DNA from: Tragulus kanchil
Taxonomy: Eukaryota > Chordata > Mammalia > Artiodactyla > Tragulidae
DNA length: 64,000 bases
Assembly (NCBI GenBank): GCA_022376925.1
Contig: JAIOJX010000032.1
Coordinates: forward strand, 199,140,939 to 199,204,938
Direction of reading: 5' to 3'
The notes below the pieces were generated by a model, which did not search any database, was not told the DNA's origin, and saw only the letters and a list, made by a program, of their open reading frames with translations. The stretch's first letter is position 1. Each line of letters starts with the position of its first letter. Shown in pieces: positions 49,184-60,186 of this stretch. A program made the translations under genes and the position numbers.

Positions 49184-51515
49184 GTTGCTTTCTGAGTTAA
49201 AAAATGTTAATTGAATAAAATAGTACCAATAATGTTCAAAGCTATCCATGATTGAAAATGTACTATATGCCAGGAGTAGGTAAGAGTTTTATATACATTA
49301 TCCCCTAAATGTGTAGAAAATCTAACTTCTTATATTTTAATAACTGGGTTCTTTCAAGTCTGTTAGGTCTGTGTGAGCCAAGGTTGACCACAGAATCCCC
49401 AAAACGTGGCACTTAGCATGCCACATAAAAAACACTCCATTCACATTATAAAGAATGTCACTCAGGAACTAAATCCTCTTACTTCTAATTTTTCTAAATT
49501 CACATTATATATATGCACTGATGATTCTGAAACAGGACTGCCATCAGTTAACAAAGTGTCACTGGTGAAAGTGATAAATGAGAAACATGGTCACTTGGCC
49601 TCGCTTCTCATAACTGTCTACCAGCTATAAAATATTTTCCACATGCACTGTCAACTCAGTTTTCCCAACTGTATTATTGTACATGTCATCTGCACACTGA
49701 ATTTATCATTCACTTTTCTTTTGTGCTTGAGGACTCAACAAATCTATGAAATGCTTTTATCTGTATATGTGCCTTTATGTTTCCAGTTCACTTGACGGCA
49801 GCAGATACCCATCTCCACTCAACATGGCTGGATCCACAATGAGATGTTCTTTCCAGCAGTGACTCCATCTGGGCCCTACTGATGCCCATGTATTGAGCCA
49901 AGCCCTTTAGGTCTTCATCTGATGCCCATGGTAGCTCTCAAGGCACTTTCACACCATCCTCATCTAGAAAGACTTTGTTCTCGCTGTGGTGCTATTCGTT
50001 GTCAGGTTTCATTCTTCTCCTCCTCCCTCCTTACCCTGCCCCTCCTCCCCCTCTTTCACCATCAGCACCACCTCCTACTCCATCTCCTTCTTTTCGCAAG
50101 ATGGGTTATGGTTCATACAACTGAAGAAAAAACTTCAGGGCAGGATGAACTATACTTTTACGGGTGAGTATAGAGCTCTTTGGAACATTAGACTGCAGGG
50201 CAGTGGAAGCACAATACATCACCTTGTGACAGTGTAGAGACATCACGTCCTACAGTGACCTGCAGGGGTCTACTCAGCCTACTGACCCAGCCAAGACTCT
50301 CTCAGCCAGAACTGGGTTCCTCACTGCATGCGAAAAGGACACTCTGAAAGTTGCTTTCTGAGTTAAAAAATGTTAATTGAATAAAATAGTACCAATAATG
50401 TTCAAAGCTATCCATGATTGAAAATGTACTATATGCCAGGAGTAGGTAAGAGTTTTATATACATTATCCCCTAAATGTGTAGAAAATCTAACTTCTTATA
50501 TTTTAATAACTGGGTTCTTTCAAGTCTGTTAGGTCTGTGTGAGCCAAGGTTGACCACAGAATCCCCAAAACGTGGCACTTAGCATGCCACATAAAAAACA
50601 CTCCATTCACATTATAAAGAATGTCACTCAGGAACTAAATCCTCTTACTTCTAATTTTTCTAAATTCACATTATATATATGCACTGATGATTCTGAAACA
50701 GGACTGCCATCAGTTAACAAAGTGTCACTGGTGAAAGTGATAAATGAGAAACATGGTCACTTGGCCTCGCTTCTCATAACTGTCTACCAGCTATAAAATA
50801 TTTTCCACATGCACTGTCAACTCAGTTTTCCCAACTGTATTATTGTACATGTCATCTGCACACTGAATTTATCATTCACTTTTCTTTTGTGCTTGAGGAC
50901 TCAACAAATCTATGAAATGCTTTTATCTGTATATGTGCCTTTATGTTTCCAGTTCACTTGACGGCAGCAGATACCCATCTCCACTCAACATGGCTGGATC
51001 CACAATGAGATGTTCTTTCCAGCAGTGACTCCATCTGGGCCCTACTGATGCCCATGTATTGAGCCAAGCCCTTTAGGTCTTCATCTGATGCCCATGGTAG
51101 CTCTCAAGGCACTTTCACACCATCCTCATCTAGAAAGACTTTGTTCTCGCTGTGGTGCTATTCGTTGTCAGGTTTCATTCTTCTCCTCCTCCCTCCTTAC
51201 CCTGCCCCTCCTCCCCCTCTTTCACCATCAGCACCACCTCCTACTCCATCTCCTTCTTTTCGCAAGATGGGTTATGGTTCATACAACTGAAGAAAAAACT
51301 TCAGGGCAGGATGAACTATACTTTTACGGGTGAGTATAGAGCTCTTTGGAACATTAGACTGCAGGGCAGTGGAAGCACAATACATCACCTTGTGACAGTG
51401 TAGAGACATCATGTCCTACAGTGACCTGCAGGGGTCTACTCAGCCTACTGACCCAGCCAAGACTCTCTCAGCCAGAACTGGGTTCCTCACTGCATGCGAA
51501 AAGGACACTCTGAAA
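49184..51515. repeat. Tandem duplication 19 (unit 1166 bp, near perfect)
   Basis: Copies at 49184-50349 and 50350-51515 have equal length. The only difference I noticed is C/T in a CpG at 50246 against 51412. The content is unrecognised intron with a pyrimidine-rich stretch (50010-50100 and 51176-51266). Confidence 0.95.
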
Positions 51516-51693
51516 GTCTCAACTATAGATTTGATTAATACAAGAATTTGTTTTTGATCAGATAGGAATAGGAATTTGCTTGAAGAAACTGTCTCAGTCA
51601 ATTTCGAAAACACTTAAAATGAAATTCTGCTTCCCATTATAAAATACGTTCTTCCCTTCATTATATATTTTTTTTCCAACAAAGTCACCACCT

Positions 51694-51776
51694 GCTTCCA
51701 GGGCTAAGCTTGCTATGTGGTTACAGACAGCCACCACCGCCCTAGAGCCCAGCAATGAAATCTCACTCCACTCAGA
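51694..51776 (+). repeat. 83-bp dispersed block, locus 1 (copies at 51694 and 52781)
   Basis: This segment, from GCTTCCAGGGCTAAGCTTGC to AATCTCACTCCACTCAG, recurs at 57474-57555 with about four substitutions. The flanks are much more diverged. I do not recognise a repeat family. Copy 52781-52863 comes from duplication 20. Confidence 0.75.
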
Positions 51777-51884
51777 TATTTCATCAAGAAAACTACCCTT
51801 CTCTCTTTATGCAGTCCTTTGCTGATAACAAAAAAATTATGAAAACTTGATTTTATTCAAGTCCCAAGAAAACATTATGAGGTC

Positions 51885-52010
51885 ATCTTTCTGGTGCCCA
51901 TTTTAAAGAAGACAGTGGCGAGGCTCAAGGCAGTGGAGTGACTTATTCAAAGCTAAGTAGCTTACTGCATACGGAGAGAAATGAGACTCAACTCCAAGTC
52001 TTCCAATCAC
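51885..52010 (-). mobile_element. MIR-like fragment (copy A; copy B 52972-53097)
   Basis: CCCATTTTAAAGAAGACAGTG, AGTGACTTATTCAAAGCTAA and GAGACTCAACTCCAAGTCTTC fit an antisense MIR core, diverged. Confidence 0.5.
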
Positions 52011-53682
52011 AAATTAAGCACATTTTTCTACTACGACATTCTGCCTTTCAATACCATACATGGAATCAAAGCCAACAGATTTAGATCGAAACATCCTGGG
52101 AATAACAAAGATCTGAGAAAACACACACGACTCACATGCAGGTGCTGCCTCTGGTTCAGCTTACATAAGCAGTCACTCTATCCAAACCCCCTACCACTCC
52201 CTTCTCCCACCTTTTCCTCCAACTCCGCCCGGATGGAACGGCTAAGCTGGGAGCTGCAGAGGATCCCCAGCAGGCCCTCTCCACAGAAGTGGCTAATGAT
52301 CTGGAAAAGCTCCTAAGCCTAGAAAAACCCAAAGAGGCCTTTTTCACTAAGAACAAATAGCAGCAAAAGGAAAAACAGAGCCAGTCTGCAGTGTGCAGCA
52401 CTCTGTGGGAAGTGAAATTGCATCTGGTGGACATCTTTGTTGTTTCTTGTTCTTTTTCTCTTTACTTGTGTTACCAGCCTTGAACGCCAACACTCCTCTG
52501 GACTCCTCTGTAGATCCCATGTTGCCTCTTTACTGGAAACGTAACCTAGCTACGCCTAATCTTGCTGGGTTCCTCACTGCATGCGAAAAGGACACTCTGA
52601 AAGTCTCAACTATAGATTTGATTAATACAAGAATTTGTTTTTGATCAGATAGGAATAGGAATTTGCTTGAAGAAACTGTCTCAGTCAATTTCGAAAACAC
52701 TTAAAATGAAATTCTGCTTCCCATTATAAAATACGTTCTTCCCTTCATTATATATTTTTTTTCCAACAAAGTCACCACCTGCTTCCAGGGCTAAGCTTGC
52801 TATGTGGTTACAGACAGCCACCACCGCCCTAGAGCCCAGCAATGAAATCTCACTCCACTCAGATATTTCATCAAGAAAACTACCCTTCTCTCTTTATGCA
52901 GTCCTTTGCTGATAACAAAAAAATTATGAAAACTTGATTTTATTCAAGTCCCAAGAAAACATTATGAGGTCATCTTTCTGGTGCCCATTTTAAAGAAGAC
53001 AGTGGCGAGGCTCAAGGCAGTGGAGTGACTTATTCAAAGCTAAGTAGCTTACTGCATACGGAGAGAAATGAGACTCAACTCCAAGTCTTCCAATCACAAA
53101 TTAAGCACATTTTTCTACTACGACATTCTGCCTTTCAATACCATACATGGAATCAAAGCCAACAGATTTAGATCGAAACATCCTGGGAATAACAAAGATC
53201 TGAGAAAACACACACGACTCACATGCAGGTGCTGCCTCTGGTTCAGCTTACATAAGCAGTCACTCTATCCAAACCCCCTACCACTCCCTTCTCCCACCTT
53301 TTCCTCCAACTCCGCCCGGATGGAACGGCTAAGCTGGGAGCTGCAGAGGATCCCCAGCAGGCCCTCTCCACAGAAGTGGCTAATGATCTGGAAAAGCTCC
53401 TAAGCCTAGAAAAACCCAAAGAGGCCTTTTTCACTAAGAACAAATAGCAGCAAAAGGAAAAACAGAGCCAGTCTGCAGTGTGCAGCACTCTGTGGGAAGT
53501 GAAATTGCATCTGGTGGACATCTTTGTTGTTTCTTGTTCTTTTTCTCTTTACTTGTGTTACCAGCCTTGAACGCCAACACTCCTCTGGACTCCTCTGTAG
53601 ATCCCCCCATGTGCCTGGACCCAATCCAGTTCTGCACTGGCCAAATCCAGAGATAAACCTAAGCTAGCAGCCGCCTAATCTT

Positions 53683-56417
53683 ACTGAAGACTAACCCAGA
53701 GGCTAATGGTTTACTGCAAATATCCCACACACAGACAGCTAAGTGAAGCATCCAGGCCAGCAATTTATTGATGCAATAGATGTGAGCAACAGACCATTTA
53801 TCATAATTTAGCTCTGCTCCCATTTTTCTCCAGGAGTCTCTTCAAGTGCTATAAATTATGGAAAAACAATACTATACGAGCCAAACTTAATAAACACCTG
53901 ATTTCCCAAACCTGACACTGAGAGAATACCATCAGTCTTTTTTGGGGGGAGGGGCTTTTTGGAAAGAGACTAGTTTGCCATTATAAAAAGGGGTCAGGGT
54001 GAACAGTAATCCTTTCCCTTCTCTTACGTTTTATGTAAGTTCTCCTTTGTAAGTCAGGAAGGAAACAGTGGGGGAAGGTTATAGATTCCTGTCAAACAAA
54101 ACAGATGCCCTGACCCATAAATTTCACTGTTCCTGAAAGGCTCATAATTAAAAAATGAATCCAAGAGGATTTACTGTAAATTATACACAGAGAGAAGAAA
54201 ATTAATAGAATGTCTTTTTTACACCCTGCATTAACTACATAAAGAGAAGCTAATTGTTGCCCAGTTCTCCCCAACCTTCCATTCTGCAGGTGGTGAAAGG
54301 AGATTGTCAAGAGTTTCATAATAGCAATAGAGAGCACTTCATGATAATCCTTTCTCTGATCCCATTCAATTTTGTCCCTATTGTATAAAGAAGGTGACTG
54401 TAACACGACAGAGCTCCCTAGATACAGGGTCAATAGGCAGATGTCACTCACAAGGAACAACTTCTCTCCAAATACTGAGCAGGTTAATTTCTCAACAAAA
54501 GATTTCAATGGAGGGAACTTACTGAAGTCACGATTTGTAAAATATCCCTCTGCCCTAAGATACCCTCCATCCACAGAATTTTATTTCATGAATGCACACT
54601 TCGATAAAGATCTTGTTGTCTTTGTTAGACACACCGCAGCTATGATTTCATTAATATCATGATTAATAACTGACACAGAAAATAAAACATCATGGAAGTG
54701 TGAACCAAAAATGAAGAAATATAAGCTCATTTGAAGTAAACAATCTCTAAATTATTTGGCTCTCTTGGCCTTCTCTGATTTTTTTTTTTTAATGATCTAA
54801 TTCCTGTCTTATTCAACAAGCCTAGTTAATCACCACCAGGCCCAGATGAGTGGGAGGACATTTGGTTTAAAAGAAATCAGAACAAGAAAGAAGAGCCCCT
54901 GTTGTCTTGGTGAGAACAGCTGATACTGTGAGCAAACCATGAAACAGGAAAAATTGTGTCTACAGCACCGACCCACCCTGTCTTGATGTCCCTTTCTTTG
55001 TCCCTTTCTTCACTCCAGGGCACTGATGCCTTCATTCTTCCCAAGCTCTCTCCATGAATTCCTATCACTCCCCCAAATATCGTTAGTCCCCAAGTTAATC
55101 ATGTCAATTTCTCCTTCCTGCTCTCAAACCCTATCAGAGCAGCTGACTATAATCTGGGGAAGGAAGGTAAGAAGGCTGACTAAATTAATTAGTCAGTGAC
55201 TCAAGGACCTCCAGGGGAATATGAGCTGAAACCGATACTTGCTTCCCTAAAGAGTTTTCTGTGTGGGGACTTCAGGATGACAAAGGAAGAGATAGGAGAG
55301 ACTTCGAGCACGTGAGGGGTGACTGTGTAGCTGAGAGGAAGCGGAATAAGTGGGCGGCACACTTCAGTCCACAAAGTCCCACTTCTACGCAGGTGGCAGA
55401 CATGGAGAGTGGAAGCCAGAACTCTGACTTGCAGGATTTACCTTCTGTTCTCGCAAATCCTCCCAGTGCAAAGCTTGCATGGAGAGTGAGAAGCACTAGG
55501 AGCTGGCAGGCAGGATGAAGCCTCTTTGCATTTCTGCTCTGGCATAAGGACAACAAGCAAGTCTGTCTGAGAGTGGCTGCTTCTCTTGGGGTTAGACTCC
55601 TTAGCGCTCTTGGGAGAGAATTTTCTCTTCCCTCAAATTGGGGTTAAAATGGGCTTATTTCAAATACTGTTACCACAGCTCAAAAATGGCAGGAATTCCT
55701 AGGAACTGCCTTCAGTAGCCGTTATAAAATACAAACTCTCATGTCTTGCTCTCTTTCTTGAGCACGTGCACATGCACACACAGACACACACACACATATT
55801 TCAGAGTTTATACTTTGTTTCTGAGCAGTGTACTAGCTTGACAACCACTCAGCAGTAGCAGAAAGGTACTTCTGGTTGTTTCCACAATTAACACCAGCTC
55901 TCGAAGAATGAAGCTTTGCCCACAGGGAACCCTTGGCAGAGTGCATCTCCCAGCAGATGTGTTCTCTCTTCCTCACGCCCACTTCCTCATGTCTTCCCTG
56001 CCCCTGCGATTCACCCTGACTTCATCTCCTCTTCCTGTCTGCCATCGCTTTCTTTGAGCCTCTTTTCTCCTAGGGACACTGCAAGGGGGAATGATATCTT
56101 TTACCTCCTGGCCAACCTTTCCCAATCTCAGGACTGGACCTTTCAATTCCTTTCTTTTTGAGTACTTCTCTTTAAGACAAGGAAACAGGCTGTGTTTAAC
56201 ACACGAATCCATGTTTGACAGATAGTGACAATGATATAGAATGTCCTTGGTTAGGTATCTGTGGCTTCATTAGCCTGATGCATCTGTGTCAATGTACAAA
56301 GCAAGAGGCCAGATTTTGACCTTGTCTCCAGTGTAGTAAGCAACCTTCCCTTTCCTCTGCATCTGTTTTTAATCACATGTTCATTACATATTTCTGAGGA
56401 CATCTGCCTAGCCTAGG
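53683..56417. other. Longest unduplicated, repeat-poor intron stretch
   Basis: About 2.7 kb with no SINE, L1 or LTR that I can see. It contains the longest frame outside a repeat (54092-54574, minus, 160 codons) and a 96-codon plus frame opposite it. There is no splice-site context, Kozak-like start or protein family match. It could hold conserved noncoding elements, which cannot be judged from one genome. Confidence 0.45.
55768..55797. repeat. Interrupted CA repeat
   Basis: CACATGCACACACAGACACA followed by more CA units; a short imperfect dinucleotide run in single-copy intron. Confidence 0.8.
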
Positions 56418-56500
56418 GCAGTGGTCACCAGCGCACGACCTACAGCCTGTTCTTTTAAGTACCTTTTTATTGCAGCACCATCACATATACTGTGTATCTC
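56418..56500 (+). mobile_element. MER5-like hAT fragment
   Basis: GGGCAGTGGTCACCAGCG, CTACAGCCTGTTCTTTTAAG and TTTTTATTGCAGCACCATC follow the left half of MER5-type elements. Single copy. Confidence 0.5.
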
Positions 56501-56573
56501 TGGTAGACACCCAAGATGATGCACCAGCGAATCAAAACAAAAAAGATCTGAAATAACTAGACCAGTGAAGGAA

Positions 56574-58700
56574 CCCCATGCTTATAAGGCCACAGACATG
56601 CCAGGTTCATTCCATTCACATCAGAGGTCCTCCTTTACTTTTCTTTTCTCTAAAAATGCCAGATGGCATTTCCTAACCCAAGCTCTGAAGGACAATCTGT
56701 TGGAATTTTCCAGAATGGTTAAGCAATGAGGGCATCGTTGGAATATGTTCACAATATACATTGTGATGTAAAAAGAGTCAAAATGGAATGCTTTGCTTCT
56801 CACTCAAACTTCCCAGGATCCCCAGATCCATTAGTAGAAAAACTCCAAGTAAACTACCAGAATATAAGAAAACATTTCTCTTAAAAGTGGAGCTGCTTTA
56901 CAAAATGCAAATGGGAAGCAATGGATAAACTGGTAGCACAGTATCTGACTTGAAAAGGATGCTCATGGCTGTGCCAAATCATATTTTTCTTAGTAAGTCA
57001 CACTGCATAAAAAAAGAAGATAAATCACCATGAAAATGCAAGTGAGCTGGTAATAATAGCCTAGTTATAGCTGCCATGAAATAGTCATTAAGTTATATGC
57101 AGCATAAATCTCACAGAGTTGTGTAAATTATGGTGCTTCTTAGAGGCTACATAAAGATAAACTGTACTAACTATGGCTGCGTTTCTCTGTGCTCCTTGGT
57201 GTGGCTTTTTAAAATGTTTAAGCTCAGGTTCGTAGTCCGTATGGTCCCGGAGGCATCTGAGGCAGCATTAAAGGTTCACAGCTCTCTTCAAGACCCCTCA
57301 TCTACATTTTGAACCTGATTGTTTCTAACCAATCCTTCTCTGCATTCCTAAGCAGAGTCCTGGCTTGCTCTGGCTCACTCTGAGATCAGACAGGCTTCCA
57401 GCCCAAGCCTTTTCCTTCCAGCTGCTTCTATCTCCAAGGCATGCTGGAAGAGCAGGTGCCGGAGATGGGCACCGCTTCCAGGGCTAAGCTTGCTATGTGG
57501 TTCCAGAGAGCTGCCACCGCCCTAGAGCCCAGCAATGAAATCTCACTCCACTCAGGAGATGTGCACGTTAGCAAAACTCACATTCAAAGATAGTCAAGAA
57601 AGTCCCCCTTTCCTCCTTTCTGGAGGTTGCTGATAATCCCCATGCTTATAAGGCCACAGACATGCCAGGTTCATTCCATTCACATCAGAGGTCCTCCTTT
57701 ACTTTTCTTTTCTCTAAAAATGCCAGATGGCATTTCCTAACCCAAGCTCTGAAGGACAATCTGTTGGAATTTTCCAGAATGGTTAAGCAATGAGGGCATC
57801 GTTGGAATATGTTCACAATATACATTGTGATGTAAAAGAGTCAAAATGGAATGCTTTGCTTCTCACTCAAACTTCCCAGGATCCCCAGATCCATTAGTAG
57901 AAAAACTCCAAGTAAACTACCAGAATATAAGAAAACATTTCTCTTAAAAGTGGAGCTGCTTTACAAAATGCAAATGGGAAGCAATGGATAAACTGGTAGC
58001 ACAGTATCTGACTTGAAAAGGATGCTCATGGCTGTGCCAAATCATATTTTTCTTAGTAAGTCACACTGCATAAAAAAAGAAGATAAATCACCATGAAAAT
58101 GCAAGTGAGCTGGTAATAATAGCCTAGTTATAGCTGCCATGAAATAGTCATTAAGTTATATGCAGCATAAATCTCACAGAGTTGTGTAAATTATGGTGCT
58201 TCTTAGAGGCTACATAAAGATAAACTGTACTAACTATGGCTGCGTTTCTCTGTGCTCCTTGGTGTGGCTTTTTAAAATGTTTAAGCTCAGGTTCGTAGTC
58301 CGTATGGTCCCGGAGGCATCTGAGGCAGCATTAAAGGTTCACAGCTCTCTTCAAGACCCCTCATCTACATTTTGAACCTGATTGTTTCTAACCAATCCTT
58401 CTCTGCATTCCTAAGCAGAGTCCTGGCTTGCTCTGGCTCACTCTGAGATCAGACAGGCTTCCAGCCCAAGCCTTTTCCTTCCAGCTGCTTCTATCTCCAA
58501 GGCATGCTGGAAGAGCAGGTGCCGGAGATGGGCACCGCTTCCAGGGCTAAGCTTGCTATGTGGTTCCAGAGAGCTGCCACCGCCCTAGAGCCCAGCAATG
58601 AAATCTCACTCCACTCAGGAGATGTGCACGTTAGCAAAACTCACATTCAAAGATAGTCAAGAAAGTCCCCCTTTCCTCCTTTCTGGAGGTTGCTGATAAT
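56574..58700. repeat. Tandem duplication 21 (unit 1064/1063 bp)
   Basis: Copies at 56574-57637 and 57638-58700, with one A-run difference (near 56770). Junction microhomology is CCCCA. The unit contains the second locus of an 83-bp dispersed block. Confidence 0.95.
57474..57555 (+). repeat. 83-bp dispersed block, locus 2 (copies at 57474 and 58537)
   Basis: Partner of 51694-51776, in the same orientation. Downstream of it, weaker gapped similarity continues (TCAAGAAA, CCCTTTCC, TTGCTGATAA). Copy 58537-58618 comes from duplication 21. Confidence 0.75.
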
Positions 58701-59193
58701 CCCCAATTGACTTTTCCTCTTAACTGCTTTAATCCCCCCTGCTATTTAAACCGAATTCTTATTGCTCCAAATTAAATCCATTCTTTCTAGCCTTGTCATT
58801 GCCAACTAACGAGAGCAATTCCTCTCTTTGCTCTTGGTAGCTGCACTCTGGGTACTTATGGATGAGAATCATATCCTTCTCTAGCCTACTTTCTTAACTG
58901 CAGACTCACAGGTGATAAAATGGGTTAATTGTTGCTATAAAAATATTTTCTCTCCTCATAACGAAGTAATTTTTTCCTCCAAATCATTTTAATTTCTTTG
59001 AATTGCACTGGGTTCTTAATGATCTGCAGTGAGTGAGGACACAGTCCTATTGGGTTTATATATACAAGCAAAACGTTTGATCTATAAGGCACACGCACAC
59101 ACCAACTCTTGGTCATTGTGTTGCTTCTTTTTGTCCCTACCCACTATGACCTCAGTTTTTATCATTTGTTCTCTACAAGAAAGTCTGCAGGCT
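58701..59193. other. Unrecognised single-copy intron
   Basis: AT-rich, with a short CACACGCACACACC run near 59092. Nothing else recognised. Confidence 0.5.
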
Positions 59194-59593
59194 AGGGCAG
59201 GCGTTGCCCAAGCACAGCCTGCCGTCTGTTTCTATAAACGCTTTTACTGCAATATAATCACACATACTCTTTAATGATGGATTGTCCATGGCTGCTTTCA
59301 CATTAACAATGGCAGAGTTGAGTAGCTGTGACAAAGACTGTATGACCCAAAAAGCCACAAAGATTTCTTCACAGAGCACTCCCCAACCTTTTTGGCACCA
59401 AGGACTGGTTTTGTGGAAGACAGTTTCTCCATGGATAGGGGTGGGAGTGATTTGGGGGTGAGTCAAGTGCATTTCATTCATTGTGCATTTTATTTCTTCT
59501 CTAATACTGCTGCTAATATGACAGGAGCTACCAGTCCATGGCCTGGAGGTTGGGGACCCCTGCTTTACAGAAAACCTTTGTTGACTCCCCAAC
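59194..59593 (+). mobile_element. MER5A-like hAT element, interrupted
   Basis: Left part 59194-59376 has CTTTTACTGCAATATAATCA, TTGTCCATGGCTGCTTTCAC, GGCAGAGTTGAGTAGCTGTG and GACTGTATGACCC in MER5A order. The right end CTTTACAGAAAACCTTTGTTG with GACTCCCC follows at 59563-59593. A second DNA transposon (59377-59562) splits it. It ends about 390 bp before the NRXN3 exon. Confidence 0.75.
59377..59562. mobile_element. hAT element nested in the MER5A
   Basis: The ends are inverted: CACTCCCCAACCTTTTTGGC on the left and GGTTGGGGACCCCTG on the right. The inside has GACTGGTTTTGTGGAAGAC and CAGTCCATGGCCTGGAGG. Flanking 8-bp repeats CTTCACAG (59367-59374) and CTTTACAG (59563-59570) agree at 7 of 8 positions, the size expected for hAT elements, with two extra bases (AG) on the left. 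Confidence 0.75.
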
Positions 59594-59970
59594 TTGGGAG
59601 ATCACTGATATTCAAGTGGCCTAGCTACCCACACCAGATTCATATGAACTGCACCAGGTCAATCTCTTATTTACACCTAAGTGGTCTGCTAAATGTTCCA
59701 TGACGGGCCAAACCACACCATAGGGGAGGAACTCAGGGCAGTAAGCATTTTAAGGTTTCTTTTCCTGAGGCACCATCTGGGTATCATGATTCATACTCAA
59801 GGGGAAAAATGAGGCTTAACATACATTACTCCTTGGGCGTGGCTCCAACACACTGAGGCAACAATAGAAGCGTATACCCCTTTACCATGTTTATCAAGAA
59901 GCGCCCACTGCATTTATCTGGCTCATTAACTCAGACCACCAGAAAGATAAGAGAACCCAGGCCACAGCCT
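59594..59970 (-). other. NRXN3: Intron just downstream of the NRXN3 exon
   Basis: No repeat recognised; includes ACTCCTTGGGCGTGGCTCC near 59828. It could hold splicing regulators of the exon, but none can be named from sequence. Confidence 0.5.
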
Positions 59971-59979
59971 GGTACTCAC
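59971..59979 (-). other. NRXN3: Splice donor of the NRXN3 exon
   Basis: On the minus strand the exon ends CTTCACATT and is followed at once by GTGAGTACC, a strong match to the GTRAGT donor consensus. The cut falls on a codon boundary after Ile, which agrees with the known LHI/EQG junction in neurexins. Confidence 0.9.
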
Positions 59980-60161
59980 AATGTGAAGCTGGAGGAAGTC
60001 CCCGAGGCCTGGGGCGCTGTCTATGCGCACTAAGATGCCGTCCTTCACGGTGGTGCTGAAGCCCACGGCCAGGCGGTCGGAGCGTGTGCTGGGCCTGTCG
60101 TTGGCTGGCCAGGTGTAGAGGATGAGGCCTCCACTCTTCCCAAAGATGTACGTGGCGCCAG
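59980..60161 (-). CDS. NRXN3: Neurexin-3 internal exon, start of last LNS domain (partial gene)
   Basis: Neurexins are presynaptic single-pass cell-adhesion proteins; their last LNS domain, shared by the alpha and beta forms, binds neuroligins, LRRTMs and cerebellins. Read on the minus strand the exon is 182 nt: two bases (CT) finish a split codon, then 60 codons stay open to the donor site. The peptide contains [48 protein letters not shown] and ends LQLHI. The [14 protein letters not shown] and [16 protein letters not shown] wording fits NRXN3 and not NRXN1 or NRXN2 as I remember them. CT would complete Ala after the beta-specific first exon or Pro after the alpha exon. The third residue is Ala (GATYIF) where I recall Thr in the family, a mild change. 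The next exon (beginning with Glu-Gln-Gly in known neurexins), the SS4 exon and the transmembrane part are not in the window, so the gene is partial. The exon lies in single-copy sequence between duplications 21 and 22. Confidence 0.95.
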
Positions 60162-60186
60162 CTGCGAAAGCAAGGAGAGAGGAAGT
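60162..60186 (-). other. NRXN3: Splice acceptor and pyrimidine tract of the NRXN3 exon
   Basis: Minus-strand reading gives CTTCCTCTCTCC, then TTGCTTTCGCAG just before the exon. This is a pyrimidine-rich tract ending in CAG. A second in-frame AG is not seen in the 20 bases upstream, so the start at 60161 is well set. Confidence 0.85.

Larger units (their letters stand above)
51478..53682. repeat. Tandem duplication 20 (unit about 1087 bp)
   Basis: Copies at 51478-52564 and 52565-53682. The last 60 bp of copy A (52510-52563) has several deletions totalling about 32 bp relative to copy B (53597-53682). The head of the unit is also present at 50313, so it occurs three times. Confidence 0.93.
1..59979 (-). 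other. NRXN3: NRXN3 intron downstream of the exon (repeat-rich, artefactually expanded)
   Basis: No further neurexin exon (EQG exon, SS4 exon or later) and no other recognisable coding exon is visible on either strand. The open frames of 60-160 codons here are inside SINEs, or are duplicated chance frames with no family resemblance. The intron is mostly transposon remains plus AT-rich unique sequence. Its apparent length is inflated by about 23.5 kb by the 21 duplications it contains. That it is intron is inferred from one exon and the known large size of neurexin introns. Confidence 0.8.
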
